In this document: positions 17,409 to 27,229 of the stretch, piece by piece | Position numbering within the stretch: the first letter of the stretch is position 1 | Layout: each line of letters opens with the position of its first letter | Assembly (NCBI GenBank): GCA_963841855.1 | Contig: CAWJEJ010000004.1 | Span: 372,001-436,000 of the forward strand | DNA length: 64,000 nt | Origin: CAXBBB01 sp963841855 | GTDB lineage: Bacteria > Bacteroidota > Rhodothermia > Rhodothermales > BA12 | Reading direction: 5' to 3' | The notes under the pieces: model-generated | Seen by the model: only the letters and a program-made list of their open reading frames with translations | What the model was told of the DNA's origin: nothing | Databases searched by the model: none | Translations under genes and position numbers: made by a program

Positions 17409-18239
17409 CTACTTTTTCATCTGCGCCCTCTGCGCCGGAGCCGCTGGCGGGGCAAAGCCCAGGTCGGGTTTGGCGCCTTGGGGCTGCATCGGCATTTGAG
17501 TGAACGTACCCTTGCCGTCGACGCTCGGGCCTTCGCTCCAGCGGCCTTTCGGGCCTTCCTTGCCGTCTTTGTGGAAGGTCAGGAACGAGTAGTTGTAGGC
17601 GTCCGGCTCCTCGCTTTGCGGAAAGCTGTCGGGGATCGGGTGCGCGCTGGCGCCGCCCAGTTCCTCCCACGCGGCGAGCCACTGGTTCTGGTGCATCGTG
17701 TCACGGGCGATCAGGTAGGCGAGCATGTCTTTCATGCCTTTGTCGTCGGTCATCTTGTAGAGCTGGACGGCAAGCATCCGCCCCGTCGACTCGGCGGTGA
17801 CGTTGGCGAGCATGTCGGCGGCCGTGTTGCCACTCGCGTAGACGTGCGAGGCGTTGAACGGCACGCCACTTGCGTCGACCGGCATAGCAGCCATCGCTGT
17901 CGAAAGCACGTGCTGCACGTTCATGCCACCCAGGACCGCCTGGACGGCGGGGTCTTGCGCGGCGGCTTCCTTCTGGCTGACCGGAGCGCCCTCCAGGTTG
18001 AGCGCGACGGCCGTGGCGAGCATTTCGATGTGCGCTAGCTCTTCGGTCGCCGTTTCGAGCAGCATGTCGCGGTATTTGACCGGACCGCGCGCGCCGAATG
18101 CCTGGAACATGTATTGAAGCGCGACGCGGATTTCGCCCTGGACGCCGCCGATAGCCTGCTGCAAAGCGTTGGCGAACTGCGGGCTGGGCGTGTCGACGCG
18201 GACCGGATACTGGAGCTTGCCTCCGTCGTGGTAAAACAT
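17409..18239 (-). CDS. Manganese catalase
   Basis: Di-manganese catalase of 276 residues that dismutates hydrogen peroxide. The start MFYHDGGKLQYPVRVDTPSP at 18239 is the conserved beginning of the family, so the longer upstream frame is rejected. Metal-ligand segments are visible: QGEIRVALQYMFQAF (Glu), ATEELAHIEMLATAVA (Glu, His), VTAESTGRMLAVQLY (Glu) and ARDTMHQNQWLAAWEEL (His). The C-terminus is extended and Pro/Gln-rich. A second, heme-type catalase is encoded at 49.8-51.3 kb. The gene stands alone with a possible terminator downstream. Confidence 0.95.
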   Translation of the reverse strand: MFYHDGGKLQYPVRVDTPSPQFANALQQAIGGVQGEIRVALQYMFQAFGARGPVKYRDMLLETATEELAHIEMLATAVALNLEGAPVSQKEAAAQDPAVQAVLGGMNVQHVLSTAMAAMPVDASGVPFNASHVYASGNTAADMLANVTAESTGRMLAVQLYKMTDDKGMKDMLAYLIARDTMHQNQWLAAWEELGGASAHPIPDSFPQSEEPDAYNYSFLTFHKDGKEGPKGRWSEGPSVDGKGTFTQMPMQPQGAKPDLGFAPPAAPAQRAQMKK

Positions 18240-18360
18240 GGGGAAAGGGGTTGGTGGATCGCTGTTAACCCCCTTCCCGGTCAAAACCCACCAGTCCTTC
18301 TGCACGCAACCCGTTACCTATCGGTCCGACCGCAGTGACGATCGCGTTCGGCGCCCCCTA

Positions 18361-18759
18361 CTAGGGCGCCAGGAGCGAGAACGGAGCCAGCGGCACGTTG
18401 CGCAAAATCCAGAAACCGATCACGACGACGGCCACTACCTGACCCGTTCTGGGCGGAAGCGCATCGGACCAGCGGCGCCACCGGACCGGAGCCAGTTGGC
18501 TCGCAGTCCACCACGCGACGGCGGCAGGCAGCAGCGTGACCGAGAGCACGTTGTATCCCAATGCGGCGCCGACGTGTCCGCTCATCAGCGCGTGAATCGC
18601 ACGCTGCCCGCCGCACCCGGGACAGTGCAGGCCCGTTGCCAGGTGGAACAGGCAGCGCGGAAACAGCGCCGACGATGTGGGATCGACGAACGCCAGCACG
18701 CCGACTGCGCTTGCGGCTAGCATCACGCACATGCCGATCAGGAGGCCTTTGCGTGCCAC
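18361..18759 (-). CDS. DUF2752 membrane protein
   Basis: Small inner-membrane protein of 132 residues with about three hydrophobic helices. The segment FPRCLFHLATGLHCPGCGGQRA carries the Cys residues (CPGCG) and Arg typical of the DUF2752 family, whose function is unknown. The preceding GYF/CD225 gene ends 4 nt before its ATG, so the two are probably translated from one message. In other genomes this family sits beside CD225-domain proteins, as here (from memory). Confidence 0.85.
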   Translation of the reverse strand: MARKGLLIGMCVMLAASAVGVLAFVDPTSSALFPRCLFHLATGLHCPGCGGQRAIHALMSGHVGAALGYNVLSVTLLPAAVAWWTASQLAPVRWRRWSDALPPRTGQVVAVVVIGFWILRNVPLAPFSLLAP

Positions 18760-18763
18760 GCGA

Positions 18764-19303
18764 TCAGTAGCCGCCGCTGAACGCGCCGCCGATTCCGCCG
18801 ATGAACATGAGCAGGAGATAGAGCCCGATTACGACCGCCGACGCGATGATGCTCCAGTTAGCCCACTTGTTGGCCTCTTCGGACTTGCGACGCGCCTCGT
18901 CGTAGTCACCCCGCGCGACGGCCGGGTCGACCTTGGACGAGTTCACGATCGCCACGACGCCGAAGGGCAGGCAGCACAGCACGGTCACGATGATGGCTTT
19001 GGCCAAGTGGTTGTCGATCTTGGGCGGCACGTCGCCCCAGCGGTCATCGCCAGAGGCGCGGCTCGCAGACGGAGCACCAACAGGTGGGGCGTCGTCGATG
19101 TCGACCGGAGTGCGGATCGGTGGCGGACCGCCAAAGCTGCCCGCAAACTCGGCGATGTCGGCAGCAGGCTTCCAGTCGCCCATGCCCTTCTGCCAAATCA
19201 GTGTGTCACGCGCGACGACTTCGCGGCGGATCAGATCGCGCAGGCTGTCAGCTGAGACAGGGCCCTCCTGCGCGTTATTGTGTTCGTAGTACCACTCGTT
19301 CAT
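18764..19303 (-). CDS. GYF_2 domain plus CD225/dispanin-like membrane protein
   Basis: Protein of 179 residues. The N-terminus MNEWYYEHNNAQEGPVSADS to about residue 50 (WQKGMGDWKPA) is a GYF_2-type domain thought to bind peptides or lie on the cytoplasmic side of membranes. A Pro-rich linker follows. The segment HLAKAIIVTVLCCLPFGVVA, then the YDEARRKSEEANKWANWSIIA region and a second hydrophobic helix, form the CD225/dispanin pattern shared with interferon-induced transmembrane proteins. The start at 19303 is chosen because the GYF domain begins there. It forms an apparent operon with the DUF2752 gene 4 nt downstream. Function is unknown. Confidence 0.85.
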   Translation of the reverse strand: MNEWYYEHNNAQEGPVSADSLRDLIRREVVARDTLIWQKGMGDWKPAADIAEFAGSFGGPPPIRTPVDIDDAPPVGAPSASRASGDDRWGDVPPKIDNHLAKAIIVTVLCCLPFGVVAIVNSSKVDPAVARGDYDEARRKSEEANKWANWSIIASAVVIGLYLLLMFIGGIGGAFSGGY

Positions 19304-20022
19304 CGATGAGGTATCGGTCTGGGTGAAGATGACGCGAACGGAAGTGCCGTTCGACCGGTCTGACGTTACCGTATAAAACTCGCGGTGCACAAGAGCGCTG
19401 GCCTGAGATCAGGTCCAAATGTCGCAACGTCACAGCGCGAGCGCACGGCTAATTCCTTCTCGTGGCTGCCCGTCAGATGCGTCGGCGTCAGCGCGATCGA
19501 CTGCTCGAACGGCAGCGTCCAAACGGATGAATGCCTCACGCCTGCCTGGGCGAGCACGAACGTCAGATACCGAACCGCGTGACGGGCGGCATCGCGGCAC
19601 GCCTGATCGACCTCGTCCGCGATCCGCACGCCGCCGACGGTTCCTGCTGCGCCGACGAGCATGAGCGCTCAAACGGTTCGGCCCTGAGACAGCGCGCAGT
19701 AGAATGCTCCGTTTCGACCTGAAAACCGGACGTAGACCTCAGCTATCGCCGCATCGGCGTCGCCCGCCAATCTGCCGTTTGCATCGCACGGCAGCGCCTG
19801 CTTTCCGCACGCTGCGACGCTGCGAGGCGCGGACTGGCGGTCTGGAAGCGCGCGCGAGCCTGCGCTTCCTCAGAGGACGATCGGTAGAGCGATGGATAGC
19901 AGACGCGGTACGGCATCAAGCAGAGCGCCGCCGCCTGCACGGAGCAAGCAGCGGCGCCTGGACGCGAGTCGATTCGCGATTTTCGCAGTTGGCAGACAGC
20001 CTGGACCTGTTTCAGCCCTCAA
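19304..20022. other. Gene-poor stretch between the GYF/CD225 gene and the helicase gene
   Basis: About 700 bases without a convincing gene, probably holding the promoter of the GYF/CD225-DUF2752 operon at its left end. The only frame with normal codon bias is a 98-codon minus-strand ORF listed separately. The right half (19700-20022) shows nothing I can interpret. Confidence 0.5.
19366..19662 (-). CDS. Possible small protein or gene fragment, uncertain
   Basis: A 98-codon frame on the minus strand, starting MLVGAAGTVGGVRIADEVDQ. It shows the usual GC-ending codons for roughly its first 80 codons (VRYLTFVLAQAGVRHSSVWTLPF) and then loses them. I recognise no family, signal peptide or membrane helix. 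It could be a fragment of a decayed gene. Its stop lies only about 60 nt before the GYF/CD225 start on the same strand. Confidence 0.25.
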   Translation of the reverse strand: MLVGAAGTVGGVRIADEVDQACRDAARHAVRYLTFVLAQAGVRHSSVWTLPFEQSIALTPTHLTGSHEKELAVRSRCDVATFGPDLRPALLCTASFIR

Positions 20023-21513
20023 TTAGCCGCGCCGCGCGTTCAGGTTGGGGCGACGACCTTTGGACGCTTCGGCGCGCGAGCCGATGCTCTCGCCCGACGA
20101 GCCGTTGCCCGACGACGCGTTCGAGTTGGAGCGCTGCCCACCGCCGCCCCCCGACGAACGGCGCCGACCGCCCGAGTTGCCGCCGCCCTGTCCGTTCGAT
20201 CCACCCGATTCGCTGCGCGCCTCGCCGCCACCGCCGCCCGAAGAACGACGCCGGTTTCCACCTCCTCCGCCGCCACTGCGTTTGCGGTTGCCGCTGCCCG
20301 AGCGCGATCCACCGCCTTGCGCTTTGGCTTTGGCCGCGGCGCGCGGCTGACTGCCCGGCAGGCTAGGCGCGTCGTCGTCGACCTCGACGCCCTGGAACGT
20401 CACGCGCTCGAGCGGAGCGTTGGTGTGCTTCTCGATGCGCTTGATGTAGTCCGCCTCCTCGCCGTCGTAGAACGTCAGCGCGTGGCCTGTCGCCTGGGCG
20501 CGCCCCGTCCGGCCGATGCGGTGGATGTAGTCTTCGGGCTTGGGCGGAACGTCGAAGTTGATGACGTGGCTGATGTTGTCCACGTCGATGCCGCGCGCCG
20601 CCACGTCAGTCGCGACGAGGATCTGCACGTCGCCGCCGTCGAAGGCGTTGAGCGCGCGCTGGCGCTGGTTCTGCGAGCGGTTGCCGTGCATCGCCGCCGT
20701 CGAGAACCCCTTCTTGTCCAGCTGCTTCGAAATGCGATCGGCCCGGCGCTTGGTGCGCGCGAACACGAGCACGCTCTCGACCGGCTCGGTCCTCAGCACG
20801 TGGACGAGCAGGTCGAGCTTGCCCTTGCTGCCGACCGAGACGACGCGCTGCGAGACGGTGTCGGCCGTGCTGCGCGTCTGGCCAATCGTGACTTCGATCG
20901 GGTCGCGGAGCAGTTCGTCGGCCAGCGAGCGGATCTCCTTGGGCATCGTCGCCGAGAAGAGCAGCGTCTGGCGCTTCTTGGGGACGGCTCGGACGATCTT
21001 GCGGATGTCGTTGATGAAGCCCATGTCGAGCATTCGGTCGGCCTCGTCGAGCGTCAGGATCTCGACGTGGTCGAGCCGAACGTTGCCCTGCTGCATGTGG
21101 TCGAGCAGGCGGCCCGGCGTCGCCACGAGCACGTCGACGCCGCGGCGCAGCGCTTTGGTCTGCGGCCCCATGCCGACGCCGCCCAGGATGGTCAGGCTGA
21201 ATAGGCCCGCTTTCTTGCCATAGAGGCGAACGTTTTCCTCGATCTGGACGGCCAGTTCGCGCGTCGGCGTCACGACCAAGGCGCGGACTTCGCGGCGTCC
21301 CTGAGGTTTGCCGCTCTGAACCAGGCGGTCGAGAATCGGCATGACGAAGGCGGCCGTCTTGCCGGTCCCGGTCTGGGCGCAGCCGACCATGTCGCGCCCC
21401 TGGAGGACGGCGGGAATGGCCTGGGCCTGGATGGGTGTGGGCGTGTCGTATCCGGCGGCGCGGACGCCGTGGAGCAGGATCTCGGACAGGCCGAGCGAAT
21501 CAAATGTGGTCAC
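20023..21513 (-). CDS. DEAD-box ATP-dependent RNA helicase, RhlE-like, with low-complexity tail
   Basis: RNA helicase of 496 residues. Motifs in order: Q-motif PTPIQAQAIPAVL, motif I AQTGTGKT, Ia PTRELAVQ, Ib ATPGRLLDHM, II DEADRMLDMGF, III LLFSATMP, then VLVFARTKRRAD, VATDVAARGIDVD and VI HRIGRTGRA. The order MTTFDSLGLSEIL at the start and the core length match the RhlE group (rRNA and mRNA remodelling). The last 120 or so residues are a disordered, positively charged tail of Gly, Ser, Arg, Asn and Gln with runs such as SGGGGGGNRRRSSGGGGG, probably an RNA-binding RGG-like extension. The gene is monocistronic. Confidence 0.94.
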   Translation of the reverse strand: MTTFDSLGLSEILLHGVRAAGYDTPTPIQAQAIPAVLQGRDMVGCAQTGTGKTAAFVMPILDRLVQSGKPQGRREVRALVVTPTRELAVQIEENVRLYGKKAGLFSLTILGGVGMGPQTKALRRGVDVLVATPGRLLDHMQQGNVRLDHVEILTLDEADRMLDMGFINDIRKIVRAVPKKRQTLLFSATMPKEIRSLADELLRDPIEVTIGQTRSTADTVSQRVVSVGSKGKLDLLVHVLRTEPVESVLVFARTKRRADRISKQLDKKGFSTAAMHGNRSQNQRQRALNAFDGGDVQILVATDVAARGIDVDNISHVINFDVPPKPEDYIHRIGRTGRAQATGHALTFYDGEEADYIKRIEKHTNAPLERVTFQGVEVDDDAPSLPGSQPRAAAKAKAQGGGSRSGSGNRKRSGGGGGGNRRRSSGGGGGEARSESGGSNGQGGGNSGGRRRSSGGGGGQRSNSNASSGNGSSGESIGSRAEASKGRRPNLNARRG

Positions 21514-21805
21514 GTGTAGACGCGGGTGGCCAGCGGCGGCGCGTACCGGTGGGTACAGGAGCCGGGCGCGGGCGATGAGCCCGCCATCGTCGCCGGATGG
21601 ACGCGGTGCTAGTCAGCGCGGCATCGTCGGATCGAACGGCAGATCGGAAAAGTCCGCTGCCGAGACGTGAATCGAACCGGAAACGGGGTAGAACTCCTAA
21701 TTTAACGTTCAGACGCTAGCCGTCCGAGCGTCGAACCTTCACCGGTGGCCGCGCCGACCTCGCACGGCTCTCCCCACTCGGCAACTCTCTTCTACGCCGC
21801 CATCC

Positions 21806-22480
21806 ATGGCCGAATCCAACGAAGCCCGCCTGCGCCAAAGCTGGGATGTCAATGCCGCCGCTTGGACCGACAGCGTGCGGTCCGGCGCCATCGCGAGCCG
21901 CCGCGCCGGAACCGACGACGCGGTCCGAGCCGCCGTCCAGGCCTGCTCGCCTGCTCCGGCGCGCATACTCGATGTGGGCTGCGGTGAGGGCTGGCTGGCG
22001 CGCGCGTTGGCATCCGACGGATATGAGGTGACGGGGTTCGACGGAAGCACCGACTTGATCGAATCGGCGCGCGGCCAGGGTGGCGGGCGGTTCGTCACGA
22101 TGACGTACGAAGAGTTGGCAGCCGATCCAGACGCGCTGGGCAGACCATTCGACGCAATCATATGCAACTTTGCCCTCCTCGGCGAAGAGATCGACCCGCT
22201 GCTGGCGGCGCTGCGTCGAATGCTGGTAGTGGGCGGGACTCTGGTGATTCAGACCGTCCCGCCGCACGGCGACGCTTCGACTCCCTACCGCGAGGGGTGG
22301 CGCGTGGAAACGTTCGACGCGTTCGGAGACGCTTATCCATCACCGATGCCCTGGTTTTTCCGCACGCTGGGCTCGTGGGTCGAGGCGCTGAATCGCGCCG
22401 GGTTCACGCTCGGGCAGATTGAGGAGCCGTTGCATCCTCAGACGCACCGACCACTTTCTTTGGTACTTACCGCGCAATAA
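21806..22480 (+). CDS. Class I SAM-dependent methyltransferase
   Basis: Soluble methyltransferase of 224 residues. Motif I ILDVGCGEGWLARAL is near residue 52, motif II VTGFDGSTDLIESA near 75, and the motif IV region FDAIICNFALLGEEI near 118. MLVVGGTLVIQTVPPH lies in the post-motif region. The substrate cannot be named; N-terminal residues resemble small-molecule methyltransferases of the ubiquinone/malonyl type. It is divergent from the helicase gene across about 290 bp and is followed by a hairpin at 22522-22549, so it is probably a single-gene transcript. Confidence 0.85.
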   Translation: MAESNEARLRQSWDVNAAAWTDSVRSGAIASRRAGTDDAVRAAVQACSPAPARILDVGCGEGWLARALASDGYEVTGFDGSTDLIESARGQGGGRFVTMTYEELAADPDALGRPFDAIICNFALLGEEIDPLLAALRRMLVVGGTLVIQTVPPHGDASTPYREGWRVETFDAFGDAYPSPMPWFFRTLGSWVEALNRAGFTLGQIEEPLHPQTHRPLSLVLTAQ

Positions 22481-22521
22481 GGATTGCCTTTAGAATCAGT
22501 TGGAGACGCGGTTTGCACTGT

Positions 22522-22549
22522 TGAAGCGGTAGCGCTTCCGGCCGCTTCA
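22522..22549 (+). terminator. Likely terminator of the methyltransferase gene
   Basis: An 8-bp perfect stem TGAAGCGG/CCGCTTCA with a 12-nt loop, 41 nt after the stop codon, followed by ttccgtcttt. Confidence 0.45.
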
Positions 22550-22693
22550 TTCCGTCTTTGGTGTGGACGCATGGCATAGCCTACTTTCCAACGGTCCTGT
22601 TACGCAGGCCCTCGGAGCGCACCACACGATCTCCTTTCGCCGACTCCATCACTCGATCCCACCTTCTCCATTTCTCGACTCATTCACAGCGGC

Positions 22694-25600
22694 GTGCTCT
22701 TCGGCGCGCTGTTTCTCGTGGCGGCGCTGCCCGCTGCCGCACAGGTTACCGTTCAGGGCACCGTCACCGACGAGAGCGGCTTTCCGCTGCCCGGAGTGAA
22801 CGTCGTAGCCGAGGCACGACAGAAGGCGCGGTCTCTAACCTGGACGGTTTCTACTCATTCACCACTTCGGCGGCGGCGCCTTTCGTGGTCGTCTACCGCT
22901 TCATCGGGTACCGCACAGAGCGCGTCACGATCGAGCAGTCGAGCGGTACCATTACGCAGGATCTGCGGATGGGACCGGACGTGCTGGGGCTTGACGACGT
23001 CGTCGTGACCGGGACGGGCGTCGTCGAGGAGCGGCGGCGGTTGGGAACGGCCGTGTCGATCGTCGATGCGGCGCCGATCGCCAACTCGGGTGCTACCGAT
23101 CTGACGGCGGCGCTGAGCGGCAAGATCACCGGCGCGCAGATTCGCCAAACGTCAGGTAGTCCGGCGGGCGGCATCTCGGTCGTGCTCCGCGGATCGTCGA
23201 CGATCAACTCGGGCGCCGAGCCGCTCTACATCGTCGACGGCGTCATCGTCGACAACTCGTCGAACGAACTCGTCGGCGTCGGTAACGGCGGCGTGCAAAA
23301 CCGGCTCGTCGACATCAACCCCAACGACATCGAGCGCATCGAAGTCATCAAAGGCGCTGCGGCGGCGGCCGTCTACGGATCGCGCGCCTCGAACGGCGTC
23401 GTGCAGATCTTTACCAAGCGCGGTCAGAGCGGTGCGCCGCGCATCACCTACGAAGCCCGCACCACGCTCAGCCAGGTCCGCGAGACGGTTCGCCAGAACG
23501 AAGCCCTGTTCGACTGGGTGAATCCCGGCAACGCAGCGGACACCGAGCGCAAAGCCGTGCAACGCTTCGACTATCAGGACGACATCTTCGACAACGCGTA
23601 TGGACAGGAGCACTACGTCTCGGTCTCGGGCGGACGCGAGGGCACGTCGTACTTCGTCTCGGGTTCGTACCTAGACAACGAAGGCATCCTACGCAACTCG
23701 GCTTTCGAAAGGGGCACGCTGCGCCTCAACCTGGGCCAGCAACTGAGCAACTGGGCCTTCGCCCGCGTTACGGCAGGTTTCACGCGCTCCAACTCGGACG
23801 ACGTTCCATCGGGCGGCCAAGGCTTTCTCGACGGAGCGATTACTTCGCTCCAATTCCTGCCCAATACCGAGAGCCCCGAACCCAACGAGCTAGGCGAATA
23901 CCCCGATCTGGGCCTCTCGGGTAACCCACTCGAAATCGTCGAACGCTACAAGTTCTCGCAAGAAGTCACGCGCGCCACGACGAGCCTGAACCTGGTGCTG
24001 ACGCCTCTCGAAGGCTTCACCGCCTCGTTCGTCGGCGGACTGGACACGTATTCGCAGGAGGCACGCGGCCTGCGCCCGCCTGGAAACGGCGGCGGCAACT
24101 CGGATGGATTGTCTGAATATGGAGATCAAAACCGCACCCTCCTCAACCTCGACGCGACCGTTGCCTACGACACCGACTTCGGAGACGACATCGCCTCGAC
24201 GACGACGGCGGGCGGCACGCTTCAGTACGAAGAGGCCAGCACGCTCAGGGCTAGCGCCAACCAGCTCGCCTTGGGCATCGAAACGCTGGACGGCGGCACG
24301 CTGCTTCCCGGCGGCAACGGACGTTTCCAGACCAAACTGGCGGGCGCGTTTCTCCAAGAGACGATCGGCCTGTACAACCGCGTGTTCGTGACGGCAGCGG
24401 GCCGCGTCGACGCCTCGTCGCGCTTCGGTGAGGACGACCGCATCCAGTTCTACCCCAAAGTGAGTGTCGCCGGAACGGTCGTCGAAAATCCGACGAGCAA
24501 CGTGCTGAGCTTCATGAAGCTGCGCGCCTCGTACGGAGAAGCGGGTAACCTGACGGGCATCGGTGCCTACGAGCGGTTCACCAACTACGTCCCGACTTCG
24601 TTCAACGGACGGACGGCCGTGATTCCGTCGACCTCGCTGGGCAATGAGTTCGTCAAGCCCGAGCGTCAGTCCGAAATCGAACTGGGTACCGACCTCTCGT
24701 TTCTGGCCGGGCGGCTGGGCGTCGAGTTCACCTACTACAACCAGACGATCACCGACCTGCTCTTGCAGCGCACGCTCGCTCCCTCGACGGGAGCGCAGAC
24801 GCGCATCGAAAACGTCGGAGAACTGACCAACCAGGGCATCGAGTTCTCGGTCCGCGCCTCGCTGATTAAGCAGCGCGACTTCGACCTCGATGTCACGGCG
24901 CTCTTCAGCACCAACCGTAACGAAGTCACGCGCCTCAACGACGGCAACGGCGACGGCATCGGCGACGCGTTTGGCATCGGCGACGGCAACTTCGGCGCCC
25001 AATGGGCCATCGAAGGCCAGCCTCTGGGCGTGTTCTACTGGTTCGCTACGGCTCGAAACGACGACGGCAGCATGCTGCTCACCCAGGCATACGATAACGA
25101 TTGCAACCCGCTGCCGAATAACGGAAACGGCCTGCCCCAGCGCGAGCGAGGCACGCAGGACGTCAACGATCCCAGCACGATCACTCCTCAGCGCGACAAG
25201 TGCGGACAGCCGACGGGCAGCAACCTGCGCATCATCACCGGCGATCCCAACCCGGACTGGAACGGCTCGTTCACGACCGATCTGCGCTACAAGGACCTCG
25301 AGTTTCGGATGCAGTGGGACGCGACCCAAGGCTTCGACGTGTTCAACTGGAACGCCCGCAACGCCGACCGCAACGGACGCGGTAGCAGCTTCGCCTACGG
25401 ACAGGAGCTCGAAACCGGATCGACGATCAAGAAGGGCACGGCCGACGCGTACGGTCGCCTGCTGCTGACCGATCAGTACGTCGAGGACGGCTCGTTCGTC
25501 AAACTGCGCGAGTTGTCGCTGGCCTACACGATCCGCCCCGACGTGATCGGACTGCGGAGCGTGCGCCTGCGCCTGGCGGGCCGCAACCTGCTCTCGTTCG

Positions 25601-25725
25601 ACAGCTATAGCGGCTACGACCCCGAAGTCTCGATCGCGGGCCGCTCGACGGGCGTGTCAGGCTTCGACTTCGGCGCCGTGCCGATTCCGCGTCAGTACAC
25701 CTTCGGCGCGACGTTCACGTTCTGA
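22694..25725 (+). CDS. SusC/RagA-type TonB-dependent outer-membrane receptor, frameshifted near the N-terminus
   Basis: Outer-membrane receptor that imports glycans or other polymers with its SusD partner, powered by TonB. The signal peptide and the start of the carboxypeptidase-like domain (VTVQGTVTDESGFPLPGVNV) are read from a GTG at 22694. At 22813-22814 the frame must change: GAG-GC reads as a lost G, and GTTEGAVSNLDGFYSF continues in the next frame to 25725. After that come the plug (DDVVVTGTG, YIVDGVIVD, IERIEVIKGAAAAAVYGSRA) and a barrel ending FGATFTF. Apart from the single missing base the receptor is complete, about 1010 residues. It may be a real null allele or a sequence error. 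susD follows after 38 bp. Confidence 0.85.
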
Positions 25726-25763
25726 GCCGTCCGGCGCCCTCTCCTTTCAAGACAGATTCTACC

Positions 25764-27140
25764 ATGACCTTATCCTATTCTCTACGCCGAGCCCTTGCGG
25801 GCGGCGCGCTGGCCGGAGCCGCGCTCTTTGCGCTTCCTGCCTGCGACTTCACTTACGAAAACCCCAACGCAACTTCGGCGACGGCCATCCTGTCCGATGC
25901 CAACGGCCTAACCGCACTCGCCGGTGGAATGCGCCGTGAGTATTCGATCGGCGGGCTCTCGTCTGTCGTGCGCACCAGCGGACTGCTCACGCGCGAGTTC
26001 ACGACTGTCGTCGGTTTCCTCAATCCGCAGGACATCGAGAACGGCCAGGTCGAGAACGACAATGGCATCATTAACGGCATCTGGGACAACATGTACCAGG
26101 TGATCGACATGGCCGATCAGATTATCGCGAACGCCGACAACGGGGGAGCAATTGAAGATGAACTGCTCGCGACGGCGTATTTCTACCGTGCCGCCGCGCT
26201 GGGCAACCTCGCGATGTTCTACGAGCAGTTCCCCATCGACATCGACCGGCAAGGCGGGCAGTCAACCTACGCTCCGCGCGCTCAAGGCCTGCAACGCGCG
26301 CTCGACCTGCTCGCCCAGGCGCGGACGGCACGAGGCAGCGCCGAGCCGTCGAACGATTTCAAAACCCGCGTCTACGGCACAACGCAGTTCCAACTGGGCA
26401 ACACGATCGACGCCTACGCTGCCCGCTTCGCGCTGATGCTGGGTCAGAATGAGCAGGCTGCGCAGTTCGCTGCGGCTGCGCTGAGCGGCGGCGAGCCGGT
26501 CTCGCTCTTCCCCTACGATGCCACGGATCCCAACGATAACCCGCTCTGGGGCCAGGTCAACTCACCCGATCCCACTCTGCGCGCCGTCACCAACTTCGGC
26601 TTCGATCCCGCCGCGTTCACCGCCGCGCCTAGCGACGGACGACGCGCATTCTACCTCGGCGACATCCCGGCGGCCGACGACGACCCCACGTTTGTGCGTC
26701 GGGGCCTCGTCTCCGGCCTGGATGTTCAGTTGGTGCGGGGTTTCTACGACTCGCAGAGCGAACCCATTCCGGCCTACATTCCCGATGAGATGCGGCTGAT
26801 CCGCGCCGAAGCGCTCGCGCGTCAAGGCCAGACCGCCCAAGCCGTGGCGGAGATCAACGCCGTCCGCACCGACAGCGACGATCCGCTGGGCATCAACGCG
26901 GGGCTGCCCGCCTATTCGGGCGCGACCGACCAGGCGGCGCTGCTCAACGAGATCTACCGCCAGCGCCGGCTCGAACTGTTCGGCACGGGTCTGAGCCTCG
27001 AAGACAGCCGCAGGCTCGGGCAGGCCGCCCCTCCGGCATCGCCTTCGTTCGCCAGCTTTGCCCGCGTGCGCAACTTCGTTCCCTATCCGCAGAACGAGCG
27101 CAACGTCAACCGCAATACGCCCGCCGATCCGTCCAACTGA
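25764..27140 (+). CDS. SusD/RagB-type nutrient-binding outer-membrane lipoprotein
   Basis: Surface lipoprotein of 458 residues. The lipoprotein signal peptide ends FALPAC, placing the lipidated Cys at 27, followed by DFTYENPN. The helical SusD fold is seen in IWDNMYQVIDMADQIIAN, AYFYRAAALGNLAMFYEQFP, the TPR-like ARFALMLGQNEQAAQFAAAA, DEMRLIRAEALARQGQ and EIYRQRRLELFGTG-SLEDSRRLGQ near the C-terminus. It caps the SusC channel and captures substrate. It lies 38 bp after susC and ends at a strong hairpin. No glycoside hydrolase or regulator is adjacent, so the substrate is unknown; the pair may serve peptides or other polymers. Confidence 0.94.
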   Translation: MTLSYSLRRALAGGALAGAALFALPACDFTYENPNATSATAILSDANGLTALAGGMRREYSIGGLSSVVRTSGLLTREFTTVVGFLNPQDIENGQVENDNGIINGIWDNMYQVIDMADQIIANADNGGAIEDELLATAYFYRAAALGNLAMFYEQFPIDIDRQGGQSTYAPRAQGLQRALDLLAQARTARGSAEPSNDFKTRVYGTTQFQLGNTIDAYAARFALMLGQNEQAAQFAAAALSGGEPVSLFPYDATDPNDNPLWGQVNSPDPTLRAVTNFGFDPAAFTAAPSDGRRAFYLGDIPAADDDPTFVRRGLVSGLDVQLVRGFYDSQSEPIPAYIPDEMRLIRAEALARQGQTAQAVAEINAVRTDSDDPLGINAGLPAYSGATDQAALLNEIYRQRRLELFGTGLSLEDSRRLGQAAPPASPSFASFARVRNFVPYPQNERNVNRNTPADPSN

Positions 27141-27160
27141 CCGGCTGGGATCTTCCGGAT

Positions 27161-27213
27161 AAACGGCAACACGCCCCGGCTTCTCAGATGAGAGGTCGGG
27201 GCGTGTTGCCGTT
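27161..27213. terminator. Strong bidirectional hairpin terminator
   Basis: A long inverted repeat (AAACGGCAACACGCCCCG at 27161-27178 with its complement at 27196-27213, and CTTCTC/GAGAGG inside) around a short loop. It lies between the convergent susD and T9SS cargo genes. Confidence 0.85.
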
Positions 27214-27229
27214 TGGTGAGGTCGCTGAA

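Noticed and set aside
19704..20366. A 220-codon plus-strand ORF
   Set aside because: It is Arg/Ser-rich and overlaps the helicase tail antisense; no domain was recognised.
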